Source: Nemania diffusa
Taxonomy: Eukaryota > Ascomycota > Sordariomycetes > Xylariales > Xylariaceae
Length of the DNA stretch: 64,000 nucleotides
NCBI GenBank assembly: GCA_038501195.1
Contig: JBBPUQ010000005.1
Coordinates: 930,001 to 994,000 of the forward strand
Direction of reading: 5' to 3'
Position 1 is the first letter of the stretch. Every line of letters begins with the position of its first letter. The notes beneath the pieces are model-generated. The model ran no database searches. It was not told the origin of the DNA and saw nothing but the letters and a program-made list of their open reading frames with translations. Made by a program: the position numbers and the translations under genes. Positions 34,053 to 45,717 of this stretch are shown here, one piece after another.

Positions 34053-35758
34053 CAGTCGATGGCATATCTGGTTACTGTAGCACTGCCTAAGAGTTCCTGC
34101 ACGCGATGCCACTGTCTCACGATACGTTTGTCTCCTGAGTAAGACTAAACGCCGGCCTAGTCTAAATACGTAAAATAACAGTATTGCCTGGTTCCAGTTT
34201 GCTCGCGGGGGGCGCGGCGGTTGTATCTCCTGTGTAGCGGGCAGGTACTTGGCCCACCGACCGGCGCGACCTGTCACCTTGACTGGCCGCATACGACATG
34301 GTGTTTGGGTGGGAGGGACAATGCCGGAGAAAGCGTTGATGCCACTATCGCACCGCGTTGTCCACCGTTGACAGTGCTTCCCATGGCGGTCACGCGGTTG
34401 GCCCCGGACGTGGCTCCCGTAGGACCAGAGGCCGGCCGGCGGCCAGTTTTTCCCTTTTCACGTTCCCTAAAGATTTACTTACTAAAACCAAACCATACCG
34501 TTATATTACGCCTGGAGCTGGTGGGGCTCATGAGATGGGATGGGATGGGGGGGAAATTCTTCAGCGATGGTGTAGTGTTTCGTATGTGAATGCCCGCTGA
34601 GCGTTGCTCCTCGGTATAGTGTCAGAACACGTGCCAAACAAGCTTGATCCATCAGCACTTTACTTTTACGAGGCATGATAGTCTTACTTTAAGACAACAT
34701 GAACGGAGGCGTAGATGCCAGCATTTGGCACTGTGTAAGGGATAGCGATTATAGATTTCGTACTATAGAGGGCTGCTGCTATGGCCCCGGATGTAGCGAA
34801 TTACTAACTGCCTAGGACTGTTAGGCCGTAATTTCAAAGCTGGGGGATAGCCTTACGTTACGCTGTAGAATTCGGCGGCATATGTAGCTTGATAGGCACA
34901 TGGGTTAGAAGTCTGCCCTTATGCAAAAGAATATGCAGGCTGCCGTTGGGGGGCAAATACATGACCATGTCACACTATTTATTTCACCAGCACCTTTTTT
35001 AATCCCTTGGGGGGGAGCGAGGCGAAGACGCACCAGCCAAAAGTGTAGCAAACAGACCAGAACAGAACAGACCGGATTTGCTGGCGATACTTTGACAATA
35101 CCTACCTGGACGTCTCATCTACCATCTCCCATCTAGATCTACAAGCCGGGCGTGTATACGTTCAAGGTGTGTCTCGAAACGTGGTACGGGGTATAACATG
35201 AAAGAGACTTGCAGCATCCCGTCGTTTTCTCCCATAACACCGGCCTCTCAAGCGAACATCCTCTATTGCATCCTGGAAACTGGCATTTTGTCGGCTGGTT
35301 GAAACATTCGAGTTGAACAACAAGAGAGACCTCGGAGTCAATCAGCTGAATTCCTTCAAGGCTGAAGGAAGAAGTAGACAACAGCCAATTGTTAGGACCA
35401 GTCTCCGGGAAGGGACCTAGTATCTACTGCAGATCGACGAATGTGCCCTCTCTTTTTTTTCTCCTGATTTCATCTAATGCTCTGTCTTGTTTCTACCAAT
35501 TTGCCGCCGGGTGTCGTCGCAAACTAAACCAGTTCGACGTAACCCCCGAAAGGACAGGCAGCAACCTGAGAAACGTTCTCATCTCACTCACGCATAGTAT
35601 TTAGATCATTGGTCAAACGGCTTACGGGGGAAATTTGATAGAAAAGATGGTGACTCCGACTTGCTGTGCTCCCAGCGACGCGGGAGGCAGACGATATAGG
35701 GGTAGTTGTATGCCCTACTCGTTTACTTACCCTGACCGCCGCTTTCACCTTTCGTCTC

Positions 35759-35773
35759 ATGACAGCCGCGTGA
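35759..35773 (+). promoter_or_regulatory. Minimal upstream ORF before the Zn2Cys6 gene
   Basis: ATG ACA GCC GCG TGA lies in a different frame, with its stop five bases before the ATG at 35779. If transcribed in the leader it could restrain translation of the main frame. This holds only if the main start is 35779 and not the in-frame ATGs at 35647 or 35710. Confidence 0.3.
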
Positions 35774-35778
35774 TCAGC

Positions 35779-37442
35779 ATGGCGGATCGAGACGACTCGG
35801 ATCAACCCCGCAAGAGGATCGCTGTCGCGGTAAGAAAGAAACCTTCCCACCCCTTTCTACTCCCTTGCGTTGACTCCCTCCTTTGTTGGACCTTCCTGCC
35901 ATCCTATCCTCTCCCCTAGATAGACTAGACTAACTCGGGAACACCTCGAAGTGCGGGAGATGCCGAAAACGGAAGATTCGATGCAGCGGCGATCCAGGAA
36001 ATGGACAAGCATGTTCTAATTGTAAGAACGCCGGTTACGAGCCGTGTTTGTTCCTACGGGTACGAAAATACGCACACCCACCACACAGCCTCTCCCACGT
36101 CGGGAGAGTTGCTGCTTGTCTGTCAGGATATAAAAGACTTAGCTTCTGACTCTTGTCCACGCCGTCTATCTAGGTATCCTCCCAAGAGACGCCGTTTAAA
36201 GATACCACCGATTTCACGTATAATCTCGACGCGGCGCGCACGTACGCCCACCACGCCTCCCGCGGCCCCGTATCGCCGCTGAGTCCCCTGCCACAGTACG
36301 CCCACGAGCTAGCGGCGGCGGCAGCGGCAGCGGCCGGGGACGGCAGCGGGCTGACCGCGTACCGCCAGAGCCCGTACCCCTACAGTAGTAAAGGTTACTA
36401 CCAGAACATGTCGGGCTGGCCGGGCGGGTATCAAGACGATGGCAGTGGTGGCGGCGGCGGCGTCGACTACAGTAATCTCAATTACTCATACCAAATCATA
36501 AATCAGGAGCCTTCGCTTGTGTCCGGGTACGGCCCGTACGGCAGCAGCAGTAGCAGCGCCCGGAAGTCCGTCTACGTTGACCCTGAGACGTCCGCGTACT
36601 CTTATGGGAATCTCACCCACCGACCTCACGCGGGTAGCGGCAACAGTAACGATGGCGGTGGTGGAAGCCAGGGCTTCTCGCTGTCCGGAATGGCAGCGTC
36701 GCTCCCGAGCCAATCTGATAAGCTCCACTCCAGCGTGAACAGGACACTGACGAGCGGCTCGTCAGCGGTGTCGTCGTCATCGTCAGGCTATAGGAGCGGC
36801 GATGGCACAAGCGTAGGATCGTTCGAGTCGCCTTACGCTACGAGTACGACGCTTGCGTCAGCCATCGCCCACCGCGCGACGGCCCATGCGGATGCTACAT
36901 ACCCAACGACCGCTACCGGCGCAGTCGCGACGGCGGCAGTGGATCAGCTGTACGCGGGCGACCAGACCATCCGGTCTAGCGAGGACGCGGGCCTCAGCTA
37001 CGTCTACGGCGACAGCAAGATAGGGGGAGGAGGGGGAGGCGGAAGCGGAGGAGGTGGTGGAAGTGGGGGAAGCGGGGGCGGGGTCGGCGGCGGCGGCTCG
37101 CGACGCGATTCGCGGCACGCAAGTAGCAGCGGCGGGGGAATTTCGGGCTCGCTGCTCTCCAACGGCCACGTCTACGTGCCGGAGTCACACTCGGCCCACC
37201 CCGGCGCGCACACCTATGTGGTGCCCGGCCCCTCATCAGCAGTAGCAACGTCAGCAGTGTCGGTGTCGTCATCTTCATCTTCGACGTTATCGAGCAGCAG
37301 CGCGCAGGGGAGGGGCATGGATGGCGGAGCCACGACGCCAGTGGATGTCGTCCGCGGCAGCGGCAACAGCATTGTCAGCGGATCCTCGCATCCACTGTCG
37401 GACAGCCACCGTAGATCTGCGGGTAGCCTCCGCGGGGGGTAG
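35779..37442 (+). CDS. Zn2Cys6 transcription factor
   Basis: Three exons (35779-35829, 35952-36059, 36174-37442) give 475 residues. Exon 2 encodes nearly all of the zinc cluster: Cys18, 21, 28, 38, 41 and 49 with spacing C-x2-C-x6-C-x9-C-x2-C-x7-C, and the basic stretch CGRCRKRKIRC. The splice-spanning CLFLRVSSQETPFK continues into a Tyr/Ala segment. The rest is low complexity: Gly runs near residues 250-270 (GGGGGGSGGGGGSGG), Ser tracts and Ala tracts, without the usual fungal_trans middle domain. It should bind DNA at CGG-type sites in the nucleus. The ATG at 35779 has a good context (CAGCATGGCG), but the frame is open upstream through ATGs at 35710 and 35647, so up to 44 extra residues are possible. 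Targets are unknown. Confidence 0.88.
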
Positions 37443-39669
37443 TTCCTGACAGATACCCTACTCTTCCCCGTGTGCCCCCGTTGGGCCACGTATCTGGGCG
37501 GCGGAATGGCAGCCTGCGGTGCGACGTGGTGTCCCGGGGAGGGGTCGGCAGCGCGGATGCCGCTTGTATGCATTTGCATGCCCCTGCCAGCCTGGGCGCT
37601 TGAATTGTGTTGCTGTATCTGTTTCTCTATCTATCTGGCTGTCTGGCTGTATGGCTGTCCGGCTGTCTATCTGTTTGCTATCAGGGGCCAGGGATAGCTT
37701 ACTGGCAGATGGGCGGGCAGATAGACGGACAGACAGTCGGTCAAACAGACAAATGGTCGGTTAGAATTGCCATTGTTTCGTCACCGCCACGCCACCTTAT
37801 CTATACCAGCTGTACCTCGCCTCGTCTCCTTTTCGCTTGTTTAATCTCCGCGCTCTTCTAATACCACATCATCCATACTCTTCCATCCTCTCGGGCCTCA
37901 ACGGGGGTCGCCACCTTAACCAATCCACACGGGTTCTCCTGGCTACCTTATTCTTCCTATGCCGTGTTAGTCAGCTCGTCCACTTACCAGCCTATCTATT
38001 CATCTTCCTAGTGCCCAGACCAGCCCAGCCCAGCCCAAGCTGCGAGTTCCGAGTACCTGCCTGTCTCGCGGCAACACCACCGTACTTATCTAGACTAATC
38101 CATGCAAACCGCCGTCACATTGTGCTCTGCCAACCAAGTCTCTGCGTCGGGCCCCGTGTGGGGAGCACGAGGTGGTGTGAAGAGAGAGGGCAGGGGTTGG
38201 ATATTCCGACCCGACAGCCCCGAAGCGCGCAGGGTTCCGTTGTACGCTTCCGGGATAACCCCATCGACGTCAAGACAAGCCGCTGCCCCTCGGAAGGACC
38301 TGCTTGTTTTCCTCCGCACGACATCGTCTTCTTAGGAAGGGGACGGAGCGGATCATCTCTCTCTCCAGCATTGCGCCTCTTTCATATGCATCCTGTTTTG
38401 CTAACTGTTTTTGTTTCTTTTGCTGCGGTTTTTCTTTCCCTTAAAAAAAAGGAACTCATAAACTCGGGGAAAATACTTAATGGTTCCTAATTGGTTGTGC
38501 TGTCTAGACGTCATGTCGATGCACGGTATAGAGGAAAGAGCCTGAGTAGATCAGCCAGTCAATGCGTGTCAGAAAAATAGTCTTGGTTGGAAAGAGGAAA
38601 AAGAAAGAACAAGTTGCTCCTTCTCGTTTTGCCGATCAACTGCAGCTGCAACTGCAACCGCAACCGCAACTGCGTACTAGCTTTTCTTTTGCGCGTCTTT
38701 CCCGAGCTTTCCCCGCGCTCCTATCCTACCTTCTCTTATTCTTTCGTCGTCTTTTTTCAGCTTGTTTTTGCACTGTCTTGTCTTGGTCTGCACGAGTATG
38801 TAATTAATGATATGCTGTCCCCCCTGTCAACGTTTTTGTCTGTCTTCCACCTCAGCGTCCCCTTCCATTTTTTATCCCACATGTCCCATTAGCAGCAGCA
38901 ACAGCGGCAGTAAGGTGGCAATTTGACATTGACCCTTTCCGGGCTGGATTAGAGGGTTTGGTTACTTAGGATATGATAGGGAGGTAGTTGTCCTTGAAAA
39001 GAGATTGTTGTAGGTCGCCCTCAGCCATGTGTTAGCTACGTTGGCTGGACTCATCCTTACACGATGAAAAAAAAATAGTATGTAGTAATTTTTATCACTG
39101 TTGGAACCTTGACTATGTAAGTGTATCCTATATTTAATTATCTTTTAGTCTAGATGTGACATTATCAAGTACTGCCAAAGGATAGGATATCGTCATAGAT
39201 TACTACATCCAGCCTACCCTGTATCCTATTGTTTAGTTTTTGTAAAAAATAATACAATTCGACGCGATATGCGCGCCCATTACAAGATAATTAATTTGAC
39301 TAATGCTTTTTACAACTTCATTATTTCCATTAAGTACGTCACCATCACACGACATTCGTACAGTGCTATCTCAGCCACAATCTACTATTAATTAAGGACT
39401 TGGCGCGGCATCAAGCCACATCAGCTCGACATCTACAACCCGCACATAATGTGGCTGATGCAACCTCGAGTCCCCCACAACGATAGCCAATCAGCAGCTA
39501 CAATTACACCTCTTACTGTGACGAGGTGCAGCTCCCGCCAATTGCTTCAATTAATCGATCACAGCATCCATCGCCAAAGCGCCGCGCTCTTTTCTATATC
39601 CTCGGCACCGAGCTCTTCACTCAGCCCTTCACCGACAACGTCACTGCATAACCCTCAAAATCAGCAGCC
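37443..39669. other. Intergenic region downstream of the Zn2Cys6 gene
   Basis: 2.2 kb without a supported gene. It contains an imperfect hairpin at 37657-37730, CTGT/CTAT repeats, a CAACTGCAACCGCAAC-type hexamer repeat near 38645-38675, and an AT-rich part from about 39060. The last 250 bp form the NDUFB7 promoter and leader. Confidence 0.5.
37657..37730 (+). repeat. Imperfect inverted repeat, possible 3' hairpin
   Basis: GTCCGGCTGTCTATCTG (37657-37673) is partly complementary to CAGATAGACGGAC (37718-37730) with a 44-base loop. It sits about 215 bp after the stop of the Zn2Cys6 gene, inside a stretch of CTGT/GGCTGT repeats, and could fold in the 3' UTR. Confidence 0.4.
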
Positions 39670-40120
39670 ATGGGCCTCTTCACCTCCTCCGAAGGCCCGC
39701 CTAGTACGTAACACAACCCAATGATGCCATCAGAGCCAACATCCGCTTCGACATGGCAGCCCCCAGACAAGACAGACCGAGCTAACCATGGTGCCATCCG
39801 AACAGAGGCCACCCGCGAGGAGATGCGCGACGCCAAGCTCCCGCTCGCCTACCGCGACGGCTGCGCCAACCTCCTGATCCCCCTCAACCGATGCCGCGTC
39901 GACACATACTACATGCCGTGGAAGTGCGAGGTGCGTTCCATGCATACATAACGCCCTCAGACCTAGAACCTCAGAGACAAAGATGCAGTTATGCTGATTG
40001 TGTGCCAACCTGCAGGACGAGCGCCACAGCTACGAGAAGTGCCAGTACGTCGAGTTCAAGAAGCGCGTGGCCAAGATGGACGAGCTGCGGGCCTCCAAGG
40101 ACGGTGCGCGGAGTAATTAA
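39670..40120 (+). CDS. NADH:ubiquinone oxidoreductase subunit NDUFB7 (B18)
   Basis: Three exons (39670-39703, 39806-39930, 40016-40120) give 87 residues: MGLFTSSEGPP, then ATREEMRDAKLPLAYRDGC, ending ASKDGARSN. The twin CX9C pattern of the CHCH fold is complete: CANLLIPLNRC and, across the second splice site, CEDERHSYEKC. This identifies the B18 subunit of mitochondrial complex I, imported into the intermembrane space and oxidised there by Mia40. I place the first acceptor at 39805 (GAACAG, with a GCTAAC branch point 20 bases before), giving a 102-bp intron. An acceptor at 39733 would also keep the frame and add 24 residues, but implies a 30-bp intron, shorter than fungi normally splice. Confidence 0.93.
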
Positions 40121-40787
40121 TCGGCTGGCAACAAACAAAAACAGAAGAGGAGAGAAGTGAGAGTAAAGCGAAGTGTGTCCGCCATCCGGACGTCCAACGG
40201 GGTTAATTCGCCGTCAAACCAGATCAATCGAAACCAGACCAAAGCTGTATATATCACACCGACAGACCATGCCATACCTTCCCTACCTACTTTCACGCGG
40301 ACGGTGGCTAGCTAGGTTAGGCAGTTCTACGGGGATCGACGACTTCGTAGATGTATGAGCAATCCGTCTACCCATCAAAGCCAAAAATAGTTAAACTTCG
40401 CGTCATTATATGACCTTTCTATCTCACTAATACGTATAGATGGGACAGAAGTATTTCTTTTGCCTACTAGATGTGATTCAATTTTGTAGATCCAGCATGA
40501 TTTAGCTAGAGCGCTATAAATTGACTGTTTCTGAAACGTAAATGTAGATGGATGGAGGTATATTTATATAATTAGTTAAGATACTACGCTTCACGCTAAG
40601 TAATGTGGATAGCTACGACAACCCCACGTAGAACGTCATCTCCATGAAAGACTACGATTATTTTGCTCACTACATGCTAACTAAGAGCTTATGGGCCTTT
40701 TCATCGATGTGCTTTAGGAAGTAACTGAATGAAGCGGTATATTATTGAACTGACTGAATTGCGACCCCTACAGTCCTCCTAGTCTCA
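40121..40787. other. Convergent intergenic region
   Basis: 667 bp between the NDUFB7 and coilin-like stop codons. AT-rich; nothing recognised. Confidence 0.6.
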
Positions 40788-43700
40788 CTAAATAATCGAG
40801 CGCCTTGTTTTGCGATGTTGTTTCTGCACCCAACCATCCCCCCTCGGCATACTGTCTGGTATAGGAGAGTAATTCTCATCAATATCATCATCCGCATAGT
40901 TCTCTTCATAAACGGATTCCGAATCCGACGAGAGCTCTACTACCTGCGACCCAGCTGGTATGATAAACGGCTTCGATGGCTTCCTTCGAGGAGGGGGTGA
41001 TATGGCGTTCAGAGCCCGCGATGGGAACTGCGACGAGCTCTCTCTCTTTACTTTAAGACTATTAGTCGGTGGTAGTGGGGATTCTGCGTCGCTTAGATTG
41101 TCAAACTCTTCGTCGAGCTTGCGCATCGCATCTTCGTATTTCTCGTCTCGAGTAAATCTTGATGTGCTTGGCTTTGAGATGATGGGTGATGTATGTGCCC
41201 CCCAGGGACTCTGGGTGCTGTGAGAGGTAACGGCTGTGCACCAGATAGAACTGGGCGAAGATGGTAGTGATTTTGAAGTAGGGGATGTTATCGGAGATAG
41301 ACCTGTGGCTTTATTTTGCCCTATCCCGTTAATCTGGTCGGGCGTTACTGTCCGACAAGTGGGACGGGGGGTCGGTGATCTATGTATTGGCTGGGAGCTT
41401 TGAGGTCCATCGTCGTAATCTGGGTGGTCGAGTTCATCTGTTGCCTCGAATGTGTCTAACACATGGCTCTCGCCGTCCATTGTATAGTCAGGTTGTCGCC
41501 CACTATGAAGGCTACTGGCGGACGAGGGGGGGACTACCGGGCATACTACCGCTTTGGGAGTCCCGGTAATGATTTGGGATGATATGGCCGCCGGTAAAGG
41601 CATTGAAGAATCTGAAGTGTTTGGCCGCGGGGACTCAGTTTGCTCGATAGTACGAGCCCAATTATAAACTGGGGAGTTACTGCCGATTGCTTGACTTGTA
41701 GTTTCATAAAGTTGTCGGGAAGGACTGCTGATCTGAGAGATGTCGGACATAGCCGAGTTAGTTGATTGTTGGCTTTGCCCGGTTTGATGGGATGTTGAAT
41801 TACTTGCAACCTCAGAGGACTCTACCCAAGAACCTCCTATTTCCGGCGAGGGATCTGACCTGGGAATGGGGTCGATGGAATTTCCTTCGCTGGTCGGTTG
41901 CACGGGCTCGAGGCTAATTAACCTTGTTGGACTTGCCATTGTGTCTGGACCGTGTTGGCCAGATACTGGCGGTTCGGTCGGTATAGATTCGGATTCAATG
42001 CCATTGGTCGTTTCATCTATCTCCATCGAACTAATACATTTAGAAGTCGAGTCAAACTCGATAGTTGGGTCTAATGGTTGTTGTAAGATTCTTGGGTCTT
42101 GCATATCAGCCTGAAGCAACTTTTGTTAGCGAAAAGAGCAACCGGATACTAGGAAAGCTTTGAGACCGTGGTGCATATCAATCGAAGAAACATGATTCGA
42201 CAACTCTTGTCTCCCCTCTGTTGGTCAGACGCAGTGTAAATTAGGGCACATACCCAAGGGACTTCCCGGAATCCTTCATCTATACCAGTATTGTCATGGT
42301 CGTCGTCTGCCTCGTCGTCCTCGTCCAGATCTGGTGCTTCAAACTTATCATATATTCGCTGGCCGGTTCTGTAATCATATCGCTTCTCATTTCCGTCAAG
42401 GTGACGGTCCCGCTTAGCTAGACACACCCTAAGTACTACCGCATTATCATCGACCATGACCACGATGGCAGTAACCCGGGACAGCTGAGGCTGCCAACTA
42501 GTAGCTGAGGAGCATGACCACTTTTGCCAGGTAATTACCATACCAACTTCAGCTTGCCCTGGTCTCAGGATAGGAAGTACTGAGACATCTGCGTAACCTA
42601 AGAGTCAATTGCGTGAAGCAAAGTATACGGTAATATCGGGATCTATAGGAAATCAGAGCCACCGCGCTCTTACAGATAGCTCTGCTTCTACCTCACAACA
42701 GTAAGAGGAAATGAAAGATCCTTAGTTAAGCGTACCTTTGGGCAGCGAGGGCAGATCGTCAAGATCAGTGGCCTGACTGGTCACATTTTCCGGTTCATTG
42801 TCATTACCACGATCTTGACTGTCAATATCGTCGTAGTTGAGCGTGATGTCAGCCTGGGTCGCAGCCTCGTTTCCGCCACCAGTATCGTCATACCCGTTGT
42901 CGACGAGGTTAGACGAGTCATGATGTTTCCTCTTTCTTTCGAGGCGGCTATCGTCATTATAATACTGGGCCTGGTTCCGCTGTGCTCGCTTGCTTTGACC
43001 ACCACGCTTGTTTTTCTTCGATGCTGAGAAGTTTTGCTGCTGTGGGTCCCATCTCTGCTGGAACGGAAACGGCGCCGCGCTCAATTCGATATTGTCATGA
43101 CTGCACTCCACAGCTCGATAATTGATCTTGAGCTTCCAATCATTGGGATCCTGCTCATTGTCACCATTCTTGTCCTTTTCGGCAGGTGGCTCCGGTTGGG
43201 AACTGGGGTGTTGGTTTGCGCGTAGTTGGGCATCGGATTGTAACTTATTGCGCAATTTATCCTCTTCTTCTTTATTTTTCGGGTTACGGAGGCCGAGCGC
43301 ACCAAAGACCAGACGACGGCTTGATCCAAGGTCAATGCGACGCCTCTTTTGGCTTGCGGGTGATCCCTCCGGATCGTCATCTGGCAATTTGTCGATTGTT
43401 TCAACAGTCGCATCGTGCTTGTCATGTTGTGGGGTGCTGTTTTTTTCCTCCGTGCGTTTACGCTTCATACCGTCTGTTTCTACGAAACTGTCGTCAAGCG
43501 TGGTTTCCCCTGAAGGTCTAACTTCAATCCCACCTGTCGCGATTGCCTCCAGTAGTGCTTTCCGCTTGGCTTGAAAGAGGGCAGCTTCGTCAGTAGGCGC
43601 GTGTTCACCTCCCGTCGGAATATCCTCTGCCATACTGGGACTAATACTGTGATCACCAGGCCCACGCATATCCTTTTTCGTGAGTTTGGCCTTTCTTCGA

Positions 43701-45037
43701 CGAGCGTTGCGGCGCCTAGTACTATCCTTTCCTTCTCCGGGGGGGACTGGAATGGGTACCGCCTTTACCTGGGTTAGTTTAGGAGAAGGGGGGCGAGCTT
43801 GTGATAGAGCTTGTGTTGTTGTGATAGCATTAGAAACAGGCACCTCTGCGTCATAAAATTCATCGTCACTATCTTCTTCTGACTCAGAGCTGGAGTCAGT
43901 CCCTGTACTTTCGCTATCTGACGTATCATCTGAAGATTCATCGGACTCATTCGGACTCTTGTCTGTAGCTGTTAAATTATTGCGACTGGTCTTTTCGAAT
44001 GGGTACTCTTCAGGGCCGCTGTCATTGTTGTCGCTATCGCTGTCACCATCGCCTTCACTAGTGGGACTTGATGGGACATCATTATTGTCTGTCCGTCCCC
44101 TGGGCTCCACGCTAAACTCATCGTCACTATCTGAGTCTGAATCATCGGACGAATCTGAGCTAGATAGACTTGGCGACTCTGAGCTCGATACGCCTTCGTC
44201 AGCCGTATCTTCAGATTCATCATTACTCGTGGTTGAATCGGAGCTGCTCCCACTGCTCGAAGTATCATCATCTTCCTCTATTGGCTCTTCTGTGTGGGCC
44301 TTTAGAGTTGTCGTCGTGGCCTCACTATTGCCGTTGATTTTACTGGTGCTAAAAGAAGCAGAGATCGCCGCCATGTGAGTCAGCCCTGTTCCAGATGTTA
44401 TGGTACCTGGCGGGAAGCCTGCGTGGTCTAGATAACAGGTGGTTAGTCATGTCTCTGAATTATAACTCCCAAATAGACAGAAAAACAAAGCAAACAGGGT
44501 TACCAACCATATTTTCGCACGAGACCGCTCTCATCCTCTACGTCATCGTCGGAGTCTTCAGCTGGTGGTTGATCCTCCAACTTTCGCTTTTTCGTCGGGC
44601 GCTCGCTGGCGACTCCGTGAGTAGAAGCTGAATTGGCTAGTGCTCGGGATTGCTCCAGGTCCGTGCCTAGATTGTCATGCCCCGGTTTCCATGCGAGGAT
44701 AGCCTCTTGTGATAGTTGGGGGGGAAATCCCTCAGACAACACCTTGTACGTCGTTTTGAGATCGTCTTTGGAGGCTGCTAGCACCTTTTCACACAAGTCT
44801 ATGGGGGCCATAGGGAAGGTAGTTTGTAAGGCCGTTAGCTTATCTAGAGTATCGAGGGTTATCGTCTGCACCCTGGGTTGATTCAGTCCGTCCAAAGCAG
44901 CATTTTCGATAGCCAGGTCGCGTGCTTCTTGGTCTAGGCCCTCGACTTCTTCCTCGTTATCCCCTTCCCCGGCACTTTTCTCACTTTCGTCGTCGGTTTC
45001 GTCCTCGATGCGTGACTCGTTGCTCGAGTTACTCAAC

Positions 45038-45068
<31 letters not shown>

Positions 45069-45717
45069 TATCACCATCATCACCAACGGGATCCATGTAG
45101 TCGACATCGTGGTCTTCATCTTCAGAGTCGTCTGCCTCATGTAGTTCCTGGTTGGCAAGTGTGAGGGCGAGGGAACTGCTTTCTGTTCCAGGATGTTGGT
45201 CGGAGTCTTCATCATCTTGCTGCGTGTATGTGAGCCTAGCTCGCTTTCGCGGAGGGATGTGGGTAATAGGACGGCCTGTGGATGTCCTTAGAGGAGGTCG
45301 GCCGAAAGGGACACCGTCAATCAAGTGTCTTCCGTCAGAAGAAATTTGAAAGCGGCCACTGATGCGTCGGCGGCGACGGTCGTCTCGCTCGAGAGCCCGA
45401 ATACTACGGCAATTAGTTCTGTAGACGAGTAGCAGACGAAGGGTATCTGCTCACAAGACTCGGTCATCGGGTTTCAGCACGCTTCGAACTAAGTGGTAGT
45501 GCAAACATTCGAAGCTGGTGCCGTCGGAGTCCTGGAGCTCTACCACGTAGTCCTCAAGACCCCAGTGTTCACCCTCGAGTGGTATGTGATCGTTGAGCTG
45601 CTCAAGTAGCTTTGATATGGTAGGGTTACTGCTGAGTTGTACATGCCACATGAGTCTGAGTTCTGGGAGGCCATTGCGACGAACGACGAGCCGCAGACGC
45701 ATGTCTTGATCAGTCAT
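40788..45717 (-). CDS. Coilin-like protein (DUF7357 N-terminal domain), very acidic
   Basis: Five exons (45455-45717, 44508-45403, 42736-44427, 42254-42597, 40788-42110) join with consistent phases to 1505 residues. Residues 1-90 (MRLRLVVRRNGLPELRLMWH, LEDYVVELQD, then VFIRALERDDRRRRRISGRF) form a ubiquitin-like domain similar to the coilin N terminus. Then come poly-Asp (TCA repeat, 45037-45062), Ser/Asp/Glu-rich blocks of several hundred residues, and Lys/Arg clusters such as RRRNARRRKAKLTKK. Near residues 950-1065 a compact block starts GYADVSVLPILRPGQAEVGM and continues VITWQKW, resembling the Tudor-like C-terminal region of coilins. The last exon is a disordered Ser/Pro-rich tail. By analogy with coilin it may organise nuclear RNP bodies. 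The four long frames seen on this strand are one gene, since every junction restores conserved text. Confidence 0.85.

Larger units (their letters stand above)
29867..35778. other. 5.9 kb ORF-poor region upstream of the Zn2Cys6 gene
   Basis: No reading frame on either strand in this stretch shows protein-like composition or splice-supported extension. Visible elements are simple repeats: GTGA units at 32936-32956, a GCG run near 32127-32150, CT/TCTATG units at 33739-33786 and CTC units at 34027-34052. Pyrimidine-rich patches occur too. It could be a long regulatory region, hold non-coding transcripts, or contain an unrecognised multi-exon gene. Confidence 0.5.

Noticed and set aside
39704..39733. 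A 30-bp first intron in NDUFB7
   Set aside because: Shorter than fungal introns normally are; the acceptor at 39805 has a branch point and gives the expected protein.
40788..45324. Separate genes for each long minus-strand frame in this stretch
   Set aside because: Canonical introns with matching phases connect them, and conserved text is restored at every junction, so they are exons of one gene.
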